A DNA stretch of 64,000 nt, taken from contig DATBEZ010000033.1 of assembly GCA_036558745.1 (NCBI GenBank), forward strand, positions 1-64,000, given 5' to 3'. How positions within the stretch are numbered: the stretch's first letter is position 1; the number at the start of each line of letters is the position of its first letter. Below are positions 1 through 7,760 of this stretch, in pieces. Source of the DNA: JAMXLJ01 sp036558745 (GTDB lineage Bacteria > Actinomycetota > Acidimicrobiia > IMCC26256 > JAMXLJ01). Position numbers and translations under genes: made by a program. The notes beneath the pieces were generated by a model. The model saw nothing but the letters and a program-made list of their open reading frames with translations, was not told the origin of the DNA and did no database searches.

Positions 1-1
1 T

Positions 2-220
2 CGCAACATCTGGATCAACCCGTTCTGGGAGGACGACCCGTACGAGGTCGTCGAGCTCATGGGCGCGGACCGCGTCATCTTCGGCTCCGACTGGCCCCAC
101 ATCGAGGGCATGCCCGAGCCGCTCGACTACGTGCGCGAGATGAAGGACTTCGACGACGCGACGAAGCGTCTCGTCATGCGCGACAACGCGGCCGAGCTCA
201 ACACGCTGCGCCCGGCCTGA
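2..220 (+). CDS. amidohydrolase family protein, C-terminal fragment
   Basis: This is the last 72 codons of a gene that begins before the window. It reads in frame from base 2 to a TGA at 218-220. The motif FGSDWPH, with its metal-binding Asp, and the closing segment RDNAAELN are typical of the C-terminus of amidohydrolase-2 (PF04909) TIM-barrel enzymes. These hydrolyse or decarboxylate small, often aromatic, substrates. The substrate cannot be inferred from this fragment. A long palindrome starts 12 bp after the stop and may end its transcript. Confidence 0.85.
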   Translation, partial: RNIWINPFWEDDPYEVVELMGADRVIFGSDWPHIEGMPEPLDYVREMKDFDDATKRLVMRDNAAELNTLRPA

Positions 221-232
221 CGAGATCGCCGA

Positions 233-275
233 GATGCGGCACTCAGCGTCGGGAGCCGACGCTGGGTGCCGCATC
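233..275. repeat. palindromic repeat family A, copy 1
   Basis: Two 18-nt arms (233-250 and 258-275) pair with a single G-T mismatch around a 7-nt loop. The outer sequence GATGCGGCAC/GTGCCGCATC recurs at 49028-49074 and 56508-56553. This copy lies just downstream of the amidohydrolase stop and about 120 bp before the next plus-strand gene. A transcription terminator or a REP-like element are the likely roles. Confidence 0.8.
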
Positions 276-394
276 GTCGCGTGGGTCGTGGCGTCCGCTC
301 CTTCACGATTCCCTGATCCACCGGTGACGGTGCGCTCGCGCGGGCGGCCGATCCTCCTACGTGGGGACGAGCCGGCCGGACGACGGAGACAGGG

Positions 395-724
395 ATGGAC
401 CGACCGAGACGAGCGCGGCGCGGGACTGCGGTCCTCGTCGCGCTGACGGGAGCGACGCTGGCGCTGGCCGGCTGCGGTTCCGGCGGCAACCGCCAGGACA
501 CGACCGCGACCACGGCGACCACCGCGACCACGGCCCCGAGCGCGACCCGGGCCTCGGCCACGACATCGGCGTCGACCGCCACCGGCGCGCCGACCGCGGC
601 GGCGCAGCCCGCAGGCACGTCGACGCTCGCGAGCGCCGACGCCGCGGTCGCGGCGCAGCTGCAGCGCCTCGACGGCGAGCTGTCCGCGTCGACCGCGACG
701 AGCGAAGGAGACCCGACCCGATGA
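395..724 (+). CDS. small Ala/Thr-rich lipoprotein
   Basis: This 109-residue protein begins with a basic stretch and a hydrophobic segment ending in the lipobox LAGC, with Cys near residue 26. It should be lipidated on the outer face of the membrane. The rest is low-complexity Ala/Thr/Ser sequence with TTAT repeats, probably an unstructured wall-spanning tether, followed by a short possible helix. The stop overlaps the next start as ATGA, so the two genes are probably co-translated. The family was not recognised. Confidence 0.6.
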   Translation: MDRPRRARRGTAVLVALTGATLALAGCGSGGNRQDTTATTATTATTAPSATRASATTSASTATGAPTAAAQPAGTSTLASADAAVAAQLQRLDGELSASTATSEGDPTR

Positions 725-1449
725 ACCGCAGATCCGCGACCCGATGGAGCGCCGCCGCGTTCCTCGCTGCCGGGGCGACGCTCGCGCTCGCCACCGCCGC
801 GCCGGCCGGCGCCGCGCCCGTCCGCACCGACGAGCTCGGCGCGATCCAGACCCGCTGCGAACGCGCCATCGACCAGCGGCTGACGACACTCGGCGACCTC
901 ACCGAGCGCGTCGGTGGCGCGCAGCACCTGAGCGCGGACGATCGCGGTGAGCTGACCGCCGAGATCGACCACGACACGTCCGGACTGAGCGCGCTCCGCA
1001 CGACGATCGCGGGGGAGAGCACGCTCGCATCGCTGCGACAGGACTGCCGTGCGATCGTCGACGACTACCGCGTCTACGTCCTGCTCGCGCCGAAGACCCA
1101 CCTCGTCGTCGGCGCCGACGCGGCCGACGCCGCGCTCGACGCGTTCTCGTCGGCCGACGCGTCGCTGTCCGCCGCGATCGACCGGGCGCGCACGAACGGC
1201 ACGGATGCGGCCGCGATCGCGGACGCCCAGGCCAAGCAACAGGACATGAACGCCCAGACGACGCGGGCGCGGGGACTGGTCGACCCGATCGTCCCCGCCG
1301 TCATTGCACTCACCCCGGCCGATTTCAACGCCGGAACGGCGGGGCCGAAGCTCGACAGCTCGCGCCAGTCGTTGCGCGACGCACGCGCCGCGCTCGCCGC
1401 CGCCAAGGGCGATCTCGACGCGGCGATCCACGACCTCACCCGCACCTGA
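721..1449 (+). CDS. secreted helical protein of unknown function
   Basis: This 242-residue protein starts at the ATG that overlaps the preceding lipoprotein stop. A signal peptide of about 35 residues ends near APAGAAP. The mature part is predicted to be helical and rich in Ala, Asp and Arg. It carries two cysteines (in TRCER and QDCRA) that could form a disulfide. Its coupling to the lipoprotein suggests a surface pair. No enzymatic motif was seen. Confidence 0.65.
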   Translation: MNRRSATRWSAAAFLAAGATLALATAAPAGAAPVRTDELGAIQTRCERAIDQRLTTLGDLTERVGGAQHLSADDRGELTAEIDHDTSGLSALRTTIAGESTLASLRQDCRAIVDDYRVYVLLAPKTHLVVGADAADAALDAFSSADASLSAAIDRARTNGTDAAAIADAQAKQQDMNAQTTRARGLVDPIVPAVIALTPADFNAGTAGPKLDSSRQSLRDARAALAAAKGDLDAAIHDLTRT

Positions 1450-1469
1450 GCGCCCGGGCACGGCGCGGG

Positions 1470-1475
1470 TAGCCT
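1470..1475 (+). promoter_or_regulatory. TAGCCT -10 hexamer, likely leaderless start
   Basis: TAGCCT lies exactly 7 nt before the GTG start at 1483, so transcription should begin at or next to the start codon. No ribosome-binding site is present. Confidence 0.55.
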
Positions 1476-1482
1476 CCGCGCC

Positions 1483-1875
1483 GTGCCCGCCGACGACGCC
1501 ACCATGGAACCCATCGAGCTGGTTCGCCGCTTCTGCGCGGCGTGGGCCGATCTCGATCTGGACGCGCTGGTCGGTTCCTTCACCGACGACGCCGTGTACC
1601 ACAACATCCCGATCGCACCGGTCACCGGTCGGGACGCGATCCGGGCGACGATCGAGGGGTTCACCGCGGGGACCGAGCGCATCGAGTTCCGGCTGCGGGC
1701 CATCGCGGCCGACGGCCCGACCGTCTTCACCGAGCGGGTCGACGTGTTCGTCCTGCCGGCGGCCACGATCGAGCTCCCGGTGATGGGCGTCTTCGAGGTC
1801 CGGGACGGCCGCATCGCGGCGTGGCGGGACTACTTCGACCTGAACCAGTTCACAAGCCAGCTACCCAGCGCGTAA
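1483..1875 (+). CDS. limonene-1,2-epoxide hydrolase family protein
   Basis: This 130-residue single-domain protein of the NTF2-like fold matches the length and pattern of limonene-1,2-epoxide hydrolases, which add water to an epoxide to form a diol. The residues equivalent to the Tyr/Asn water binders (Y39, N41) are present. So is the Asp-Arg-Asp catalytic set (R85, D87, and D116 in WRDYFD), so it is probably active. Its natural epoxide is unknown. GTG 1483 was chosen because a TAGCCT hexamer sits 7 nt upstream. ATG 1504 is an alternative start. Confidence 0.8.
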   Translation: MPADDATMEPIELVRRFCAAWADLDLDALVGSFTDDAVYHNIPIAPVTGRDAIRATIEGFTAGTERIEFRLRAIAADGPTVFTERVDVFVLPAATIELPVMGVFEVRDGRIAAWRDYFDLNQFTSQLPSA

Positions 1876-1972
1876 TTCCGACCGCGGAACGCAGTTTTCG
1901 GGCGCCAAGGTCGCCAAAGGCTCGCATCGCGAGGCGCGGCCGAGCGAAACTGTGGTCGGGAAGGGGAGGCAC

Positions 1973-2698
1973 ATGGGGCGGGTCCCGAAATTCCGGCGTC
2001 TGCGCGCCCGCAGCGCCGAGGAGCAGATGCTCGCGACCATGCTCGTCGCGGGCTTGGTCTTCGCGGTCGTGTCGCTGGTCGCGTTCCTCCGACCCGGCGG
2101 CTCGAGCTCGGCCGCGGCCCGCGGCCCCCAGGCCAGCGCCGCAGCCAACAGCAATGTGACCGACGGCAGCAGCGACAGCGCCCGCACCCGCACCTCGCAC
2201 ACGAGCACGTCGTCGGGCTCGATCGCGCCGGGAGCCGATCTCACCCAGAAGCTCCAGGGCCTGTTCGCCTCGGTGCTCTCGCCCCTCGGCTTCACCACGA
2301 CGCTGCCCAAGCTCGAGGCCGCGCCCGCCGGGTCGGTGCCGATCCAGCCCGTCGCCTCGAGCGGCCCCGTCACGAGCTTCCCGTCGTCGTTCCCGGCGCT
2401 GCCGGGCAGGCTGCCGCCGCCCGTGAGCCTGCCCCCCGTGACCGACACGCTGCCGCCGCCGACCGACACGCTGCCGCCGCCGACCACGGTGCCGCCGACG
2501 ACGCTGCCGCCCACGACGCTGCCGCCGACCACGGCCACGACGGCACCGCCGAGCACCGACACGACCGCACCACCGAGCACCGACACGACCGCACCGCCGA
2601 GCACCGACACGACGGCGCCACCCACGACCGACACCACGGCGCCACCCACGACCGACACGACCGCGCCGGCGCCGAGCCTCCCGCTGCCGATCCCCTGA
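1973..2698 (+). CDS. membrane-anchored Pro/Thr-rich repeat protein
   Basis: This 241-residue protein has a short basic N-terminus, one transmembrane helix (about residues 20-42, around MLVAGLVFAVVSLVAFL), and a long disordered exported region. The C-terminal third is PPTT/TDTTAPP sequence, including five 8-residue repeats at residues 194-233. The composition fits a protein that crosses the peptidoglycan or wall layer. The ATG at 1973 follows the strong ribosome-binding site AAGGGGAGG (1961-1969). An upstream GTG at 1952 is less likely. Function unknown. Confidence 0.65.
   Translation: MGRVPKFRRLRARSAEEQMLATMLVAGLVFAVVSLVAFLRPGGSSSAAARGPQASAAANSNVTDGSSDSARTRTSHTSTSSGSIAPGADLTQKLQGLFASVLSPLGFTTTLPKLEAAPAGSVPIQPVASSGPVTSFPSSFPALPGRLPPPVSLPPVTDTLPPPTDTLPPPTTVPPTTLPPTTLPPTTATTAPPSTDTTAPPSTDTTAPPSTDTTAPPTTDTTAPPTTDTTAPAPSLPLPIP
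2552..2671 (+). repeat. five tandem 24-bp coding repeats (S/T-TDTTAPP)
   Basis: Five consecutive 24-bp units encode STDTTAPP three times and TTDTTAPP-like units twice. The units are nearly identical in DNA, so copy number could vary by slipped-strand replication and change the length of the wall-spanning linker. Confidence 0.85.
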
Positions 2699-2736
2699 TC
2701 CACGCGGCGGCCGGCGGCGCTGACCGACGCGCCACG

Positions 2737-2742
2737 TAGGGT
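2737..2742 (+). promoter_or_regulatory. TAGGGT -10 hexamer of the MFS gene
   Basis: TAGGGT lies 6 nt before the ATG at 2749, which predicts a leaderless mRNA. Confidence 0.5.
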
Positions 2743-2748
2743 CTGGCG

Positions 2749-4053
2749 ATGGCGCTGGAGGAGGCGCGCGAGCCGCACGCCGAGGACGCGACGGACGCGC
2801 TCGTCGACGGCGACCAGTCGCTCGTCCCCGGCGGTGCGCGGGCCGCGCTCCGGCACCGCGACTTCCGGATCGTGTGGGGCGGGACGTTCCTGTCCAACAT
2901 CGGGACGTGGATGCAGAACGTCCTGCTCGGCGCGTACGGCTACGAGCTGACCCACTCGACCGCGTACGTCGGCCTGCTCTTCTTCGCGCAGCTGGGCCCG
3001 CTGCTGTTCCTCGCGACCCCCGGTGGCGTGCTCGCCGACATGGTCGACCGGCGGCGACTGCTGATCTGGATGCAGCTCGAGCAGCTGGTGTTCTCGATCG
3101 TGCTCGCGGTGATGGTCGCGATGCCGCACCCGTCGCGCTCGGGGATCGTGCTGTGCGTGCTCGTCATCGGCATCGGCAACGCGCTGAGCTCGCCCGCGCT
3201 CTCCGCGATTCTGCCGACCCTCGTCCCGCGCCAGGACCTCACCGGCGCGGTCTCGCTCCAGTCGGTGCAGATGAACCTGTCGCGCGTGATCGGCCCCGCG
3301 ATCGGAGCGGCGATCTACGCGCGCACCGGCGCGGGCGTCGTCTTCGGCATCAACGCGGGCACGTATCTCTTCGCGGTCGCCGGCTTGCTGCTCGCCAACT
3401 ACGACGGTCGGACCGAGTCGAACATCACGGAACGCGGGATGGCGCGTCTGCTCTCGGGGTTCCGCATCGCGAGCGAGGACCCACTCGTGCGCCGCATCCT
3501 CGTGTCGATGACACTGTTCTCGTTCTTCTCCCTCACCTTCGTCGGCCTCATGCCGGCGATCGCGGCGAAGAACTTCGGGATCCGGGCCAAGAGCATCGAG
3601 TACGGCCTGCTCTACGCCGGCTTCGGGCTCGGCGCGGCGGCGGGCGCGGTGAGCGTCGGCACCGTGTTCCTCCGCTTCGACAAGGCGCGCAGCGCGCGTT
3701 TCGGGCTCGTCGCGTTCGCGCTGCTGCTCGGCGGCTTCGCGCTGGTGCGCACGCCGGGCGGGGCCTACCCGGTGGCCATCGCGCTGGGCTTCGCCTACTT
3801 CGTGACGATCACGTCGATGTCGACGGTGCTCCAGCACCACCTGCGCGACGAGGTCCGGGGGCGGATCATGGCCCTGTGGGTCATGGCCTTCGGCGGCACC
3901 GTGCCCCTCGGGGTGCTGGCCGGCGGGTACGCGGTCCACTTCACCACCCTGACCGCCCTCCTGCTGGTGGGGGCGGTGGTGGCACTCGGCCTGGCCGCCG
4001 TCACCGACCTCCGCGACGGCCTGGACGCCCAGCCGTCGGCCCCGCCGGGGTGA
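2749..4053 (+). CDS. MFS transporter, EntS/DHA3-like
   Basis: This 434-residue protein has a cytoplasmic N-terminal tail of about 40 residues and then about 12 hydrophobic segments. The loop after helix 2 reads GGVLADMVDRRRLL, the MFS motif A form of the DHA3/EntS group, whose members export siderophores, macrolides or other small molecules. The start of helix 1 (FRIVWGGTFLSNIGTWMQNV) is also characteristic of that group. It stands alone, so the substrate is unknown. A hairpin follows about 40 bp after the stop. Confidence 0.85.
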   Translation: MALEEAREPHAEDATDALVDGDQSLVPGGARAALRHRDFRIVWGGTFLSNIGTWMQNVLLGAYGYELTHSTAYVGLLFFAQLGPLLFLATPGGVLADMVDRRRLLIWMQLEQLVFSIVLAVMVAMPHPSRSGIVLCVLVIGIGNALSSPALSAILPTLVPRQDLTGAVSLQSVQMNLSRVIGPAIGAAIYARTGAGVVFGINAGTYLFAVAGLLLANYDGRTESNITERGMARLLSGFRIASEDPLVRRILVSMTLFSFFSLTFVGLMPAIAAKNFGIRAKSIEYGLLYAGFGLGAAAGAVSVGTVFLRFDKARSARFGLVAFALLLGGFALVRTPGGAYPVAIALGFAYFVTITSMSTVLQHHLRDEVRGRIMALWVMAFGGTVPLGVLAGGYAVHFTTLTALLLVGAVVALGLAAVTDLRDGLDAQPSAPPG

Positions 4054-4094
4054 CGCCGCGTGTCGCCGACCGGGCACGGGGCGTCGCCGGGCTG

Positions 4095-4111
4095 AGCCGG
4101 CCCGGCCGGCT
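4095..4111 (+). terminator. GC-rich hairpin after the MFS gene
   Basis: Perfect 7-nt arms AGCCGGC/GCCGGCT enclose a 3-nt loop. There is no T-run, so terminator function is only a suggestion from position. Confidence 0.35.
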
Positions 4112-4115
4112 CCGG

Positions 4116-4121
4116 TAGCCT
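4116..4121 (+). promoter_or_regulatory. TAGCCT -10 hexamer of the Rpf-like gene, with a leader
   Basis: TAGCCT sits about 100 nt before the start of the Rpf-like gene. Unlike most genes here, this transcript would therefore have a long leader (about 4128-4222). The leader is GC-rich and can pair in several ways. I could not match it to a known riboswitch class. Confidence 0.4.
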
Positions 4122-4222
4122 GACCCGACCGACCCGAACGCCCGCGCGGACCACGCGGCGGAGCCGAGGGGGCCTGCCGCCTCTTCGGAGCGTGGGCACC
4201 ACCCGGACCTCGGGGCCGCGCC

Positions 4223-5284
4223 GTGCCCCGCCGTATCCGCCGACGAGGAGGACACGACCTGGCCGCACGCCGCGGGAAGCCCTCAGTGGGGCTCGTCAGC
4301 GCGCTGGTCACCGCGACGGTCGCGCTCGTCACGCTCGTGCCGGGCACCCCGGCGCCGGCCGCGCCCGCCGCACGGGCAGAGGCGCCGGCCGCGTCCGACC
4401 CTGCGGCAGCCGCGGCCCGGGTCGACGCTGCGCGCCAGCAGGCGGACGCGCTCGCGTCCCGCTACTTCGCCGCGCTCGACCGCCGTGCCGCGCTCGACGT
4501 GCAGATCTCGCGACTCGAGAGTGAGCTGGCGCGCGACGAGCAACGTACGCACGCGCTGCGTTCCCGCGTCGCGATCCGCGCCAGCGAGCTGTACATGGCG
4601 GGCGACACGACCGTTGCCGACTACCTCTCGGGCACCGACCCGCTCGTCACCGAGCGTCGCAAGCACCTCATGGCCGCGGCCGACGCCACAGACGACGCAG
4701 TGTTCGGTCAGCTCCAGCGCGAGACCGAAGGCTTGCGCGCGCGTCGCAAGCAGCTGCGCACCGATCGTCAGAACCAGGAACACGCGATCACGCAGCTCCA
4801 CGGCGCGCAAGTCACGATGGACGCGCAGCTCGCCCTCGCGCAGCGTGAGCTCACGGCGGCGCGCGCGGCGGTAGCAGCCACCCAGGCCGCGAAGACGCGT
4901 GCCGCGGCGGCGACGAGCGGCTCCCGCGCGTCACCGGCCGCGACGTCGGGGGCGTCGGGTTCCGGCGCGATCGCGACGCCTCCGCTCGGACCGCCCGGGG
5001 CACCGGCGCCGAGCTCGGGTGGTGGATCGCATCACGACGACCCGTTCCTGGTCTGCACCCGCGCCCGTGAGAGCCACGGTGACTACGGCGTGGTGAATCC
5101 GGCGGGCCCGTGGTACGGCGCGTACCAATTCTCGCAGTCGACGTGGGACTCGGTCGCGAACCACGCCGGTCGGGTCGACCTGATCGGCGTGCGTCCGAAC
5201 GCCGCGTCCGTCGCGGACCAGGACGCGATGGCCTGGACGCTCTACCAGTGGCAGGGCAAGGGGCCCTGGGGCGGACTCTGCTAG
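4223..5284 (+). CDS. Rpf-like transglycosylase protein with coiled coil
   Basis: This 353-residue exported protein has a basic N-terminus and signal peptide (about 20-52). A long charged coiled coil (about 60-215) resembles the N-terminal region of NlpC/RipA-type hydrolases. A Ser/Gly/Pro linker leads to a C-terminal resuscitation-promoting-factor/lysozyme-like domain (about 272-353). RESHGDY holds the candidate catalytic Glu (E283), GAYQFSQSTW is the usual substrate-cleft motif, and C278/C353 may pair. It probably cleaves peptidoglycan glycan strands during growth or division. The start is uncertain: GTG 4223 has no ribosome-binding site, whereas GAGGAGG lies 8-9 nt before an in-frame CTG at 4259. 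Confidence 0.8.
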   Translation: MPRRIRRRGGHDLAARRGKPSVGLVSALVTATVALVTLVPGTPAPAAPAARAEAPAASDPAAAAARVDAARQQADALASRYFAALDRRAALDVQISRLESELARDEQRTHALRSRVAIRASELYMAGDTTVADYLSGTDPLVTERRKHLMAAADATDDAVFGQLQRETEGLRARRKQLRTDRQNQEHAITQLHGAQVTMDAQLALAQRELTAARAAVAATQAAKTRAAAATSGSRASPAATSGASGSGAIATPPLGPPGAPAPSSGGGSHHDDPFLVCTRARESHGDYGVVNPAGPWYGAYQFSQSTWDSVANHAGRVDLIGVRPNAASVADQDAMAWTLYQWQGKGPWGGLC

Positions 5285-5321
5285 AAGACGGGCTCCGCAG
5301 CGTCGACAGGCAGGGGGAGCC

Positions 5322-6140
5322 ATGAAGGCCGAGGGGATCGCGGTCGTGACCGGCGCGAGTCGCGGCATCGGTCGCGCGATCGCGCTGGAGCTCGCAGCGC
5401 GGGGGTTCGAGGTCGTCGCGACGATGCGCGATCCCGCCGTCGGTGCCTCGCTGCCCGACGAGGCGCGCGCTCGGGGTGGGACGCTGCGCGTGGAGCGGCT
5501 CGACGTGACCGACTTCGACAGCATCGTCATGCCCGGAGGCCTGCGCGTGCTCGTGAACAACGCGGGCGTCGAGCGTCCGCACTTGCCGTTCGAGAGCACG
5601 CCCCTCGACGACTGGCGGGCGATGTTCGAGACGAACGTGTTCGGCGTCGTGGAGACGACCAAGCGCGCCATCCCGCGCCTTCGCGCCAGCGGCGGCGGCG
5701 TGATCTGCAACGTGACGTCGTCGTCGATCCTGGCGCCCGTGCCGTTCTACGCGACCTACCGCGCGAGCAAGGCGGCCGTGAGCGCGATCTGCGAGACGTT
5801 GCGGGCCGAGCTCGCGCCGTTCGGCATCCGTATCGTCGAGATCATGCCGGGGCCCATCGACACCGACATGCTCGCCAACTCCGAGCACGAGATGCGCGCG
5901 GTCGAGCACGAGGACTACCGACCCATGGCCGAGCACATGATGTCGAGCCGTCAGGGCGTGCGCGACGCCACGACCCCGGCCGCCGACGCGGCGCGCGCGA
6001 TCGCCGACGCCATCCTCGACGACGACGGGCCGATGCGTTCCGGCTGCGACCCGATGGCGGTCGGCCTGCTCGACGCGTGGCGGGTGACGAGCGACGAGCA
6101 GATGATGCGCGGGATGCTCAAGGGCATGGGCATCACCTGA
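5322..6140 (+). CDS. short-chain dehydrogenase/reductase
   Basis: This 272-residue classical SDR shows the cofactor motif VTGASRGIG near the N-terminus, VNNAGVE in strand 4, and the active-site pair in YATYRASK (Tyr and Lys, YxxxK). It should oxidise or reduce an alcohol/ketone with NAD(P). The ATG follows the ribosome-binding site GGGGGAG. No partner enzyme lies next to it, so the substrate is unknown. Confidence 0.85.
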   Translation: MKAEGIAVVTGASRGIGRAIALELAARGFEVVATMRDPAVGASLPDEARARGGTLRVERLDVTDFDSIVMPGGLRVLVNNAGVERPHLPFESTPLDDWRAMFETNVFGVVETTKRAIPRLRASGGGVICNVTSSSILAPVPFYATYRASKAAVSAICETLRAELAPFGIRIVEIMPGPIDTDMLANSEHEMRAVEHEDYRPMAEHMMSSRQGVRDATTPAADAARAIADAILDDDGPMRSGCDPMAVGLLDAWRVTSDEQMMRGMLKGMGIT

Positions 6141-6153
6141 CGTCGCGCGCGGC

Positions 6154-7092
6154 TCAGTCAGAGGCGTGCTCGTCGGCCGGACGGAAGGCGCCGAGACCCG
6201 GGAGCTCGACGACGCGGTCGTCGTCGAGCACGAAGAGACCGGTGACGCCGTGACGCGCGAGCAACGCCGCGCCCGCCCTCGGCCCGGCGACGAACGCGGC
6301 CTTCGCGAGCACCTCCGCCCACCACGTCTCCGCGGCGAGCACCGTCACCGACGCCAGCCCCTCGAACGCGGGCTGTCCCGTCGCAGGGTCGAGCAGGTGA
6401 TGCGACGGCCGACCGTCACGGCGCCACGCGCGCCGCAGCCGCGTGCTCGTCGCGACGCCACCGGCCGCGAGCGCGAGGTCCCCGAGATCGTGACGGCCGG
6501 TGGGGTCCTCGATCGCCACGACCCATGACGGCGCGCGGTCGGGCGGCACGCCCCACGCGTGCACGTCACCGCCGAGGTTCACGCACACGCCTGCGGCGCC
6601 CTCGTCGCGCAGCTCGGACGCGACGAGATCGGCGGCGTAGCCCTTGCCGATGCCGCCGAGATCGAGTCGCACGTCGGGTGGCAGCGTGACCGCGCGCACG
6701 ACGGGATCGAGTCGGATCCCCGCGCACCCCGGCGCCGGGCCGGTCGTTCGCCACGCGCCCGGCACCTCGGCGGGCATCTCGTCGAAGCTGCGGTCGTACC
6801 CTGCGGCCTCGAGCGCAGGCAGCACACTCGGGTCGAAGCGGTGCTCGGTGAGCGCCCACGCGTCAACCGCGCGCTGTACAAGACGAAATGTCTCGAGCGA
6901 GACGACCGCGGTCGTACCGGCGGCACGGTTGAGGCGCGAGACCTCGCTGTCGGGCCGGAAACGGCTCCAGCGGGCCTCCAGGTCCTCGATGCGGGCCTCG
7001 ACGCCCTCTGCGGCGCCGTCAGGGCCGTCGACGACGATGACCTCGACGTCCGTGCCCATGGCGCGGAAGCGATGGGGCTGCGCGTCGGGCAC
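6154..7092 (-). CDS. apbE: FAD:protein FMN transferase (ApbE family)
   Basis: This 312-residue protein has the ApbE signatures: FRAMGTDVEV at the N-terminus, RWSRFRPDSEVSRLN, DLGGIGKGYAAD in the middle, and HHLLDPATGQPA towards the end. ApbE moves FMN from FAD onto a Thr of a target flavoprotein and acts on extracytoplasmic or membrane proteins. No lipoprotein signal is visible, so this copy appears cytoplasmic unless the true start lies elsewhere. No obvious target, such as an NqrC/RnfG-like protein, is in the window. It starts with GTG and is divergent from the gene at 7193. Confidence 0.9.
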   Translation of the reverse strand: MPDAQPHRFRAMGTDVEVIVVDGPDGAAEGVEARIEDLEARWSRFRPDSEVSRLNRAAGTTAVVSLETFRLVQRAVDAWALTEHRFDPSVLPALEAAGYDRSFDEMPAEVPGAWRTTGPAPGCAGIRLDPVVRAVTLPPDVRLDLGGIGKGYAADLVASELRDEGAAGVCVNLGGDVHAWGVPPDRAPSWVVAIEDPTGRHDLGDLALAAGGVATSTRLRRAWRRDGRPSHHLLDPATGQPAFEGLASVTVLAAETWWAEVLAKAAFVAGPRAGAALLARHGVTGLFVLDDDRVVELPGLGAFRPADEHASD

Positions 7093-7178
7093 GACATCAG
7101 TCTCGCGGGCCGTGGCCCCCCGGTGTCAGACGCTCGACAAGTCGACGAAGTTCCCTTGACTTGGGTGGCAAACCTGCC

Positions 7179-7184
7179 GACTCT
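7179..7184 (+). promoter_or_regulatory. GACTCT -10-like hexamer
   Basis: GACTCT ends 8 nt before the ATG at 7193. It keeps the A at position 2 and the T at position 6 of the TANNNT pattern seen across the window. Confidence 0.35.
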
Positions 7185-7192
7185 GCCTGCAG

Positions 7193-7732
7193 ATGTCCGC
7201 AACCGTCGGTGCGCTGCCCGAGGGAGGGGCACGCCGACGGATTGCTCGGCCGCTCCTCGTCGTCGGGATCGTCGTGGTCCTCGTCATGGCCGCGCTCGCG
7301 GTGCGCGCCGACCTCGAGGTCCGCCGGCAGACGCACGCCGCGAACGTGCACGCGACGAAGCTCGCGAGCGACCGGCGCGCGGTGCTGCACGAGATCGACC
7401 GGCAGCGTCACGAGCTCGACGACGCGCAGCAGCAGCTCGCGAACGGTCAGCGGACGACCAGGCTCCTCGACGGACAGGTCACCGCCATCCGGGCTCAGCT
7501 CACGCACAGCGCGCAGGACCTGGACAAGGCGAAGCACAACGTCGTCGACTCGAAGACGAAGATCTACGAGCAGGCGGCGCGCATCGGCGCGCTGGGCGAC
7601 TGCCTGAACGGTGTCGGGAACGCGCTGAACGCGCTCGCGGTCGGTGACGAGAACTCCGCGGTCGGGAGCCTGCAACACGTCGCGGCCGCGTGCCAGCAGG
7701 CCGCGGCCGAGATCCCGGGGCTCGGCGGATGA
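7193..7732 (+). CDS. membrane-anchored coiled-coil protein with C-x29-C module
   Basis: This 179-residue protein has a basic N-terminus, one transmembrane helix (about 19-37), and a charged coiled coil (about 40-130). It ends in a small domain with C137 in DCLNG and C167 in AAACQQ. The same layout and the same C-x29-C spacing occur in the N-terminal half of the next gene (C152, C182), so the two are paralogous over this region. The cysteines are predicted to lie outside the membrane and could form a disulfide. No known family was recognised. It leads a three-gene cluster with the GH43-like protein. Confidence 0.7.
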   Translation: MSATVGALPEGGARRRIARPLLVVGIVVVLVMAALAVRADLEVRRQTHAANVHATKLASDRRAVLHEIDRQRHELDDAQQQLANGQRTTRLLDGQVTAIRAQLTHSAQDLDKAKHNVVDSKTKIYEQAARIGALGDCLNGVGNALNALAVGDENSAVGSLQHVAAACQQAAAEIPGLGG

Positions 7733-7760
7733 GCACGGTGCGGACGGAGCGGAGGGAGCG

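Noticed and set aside
2552..2671. CRISPR-like repeat array
   Set aside because: The repeats are contiguous, have no spacers, and encode an in-frame TDTTAPP protein repeat.
4128..4222. c-di-AMP (ydaO) riboswitch before the Rpf-like gene
   Set aside because: The conserved core segments of that class could not be found by eye; kept only as an unclassified leader.
1861..4347. 828-residue open frame on the minus strand
   Set aside because: It lies opposite the Pro/Thr-rich and MFS genes, is Arg/Gly/His-rich without motifs, and results from high GC; the plus-strand genes have clear features.
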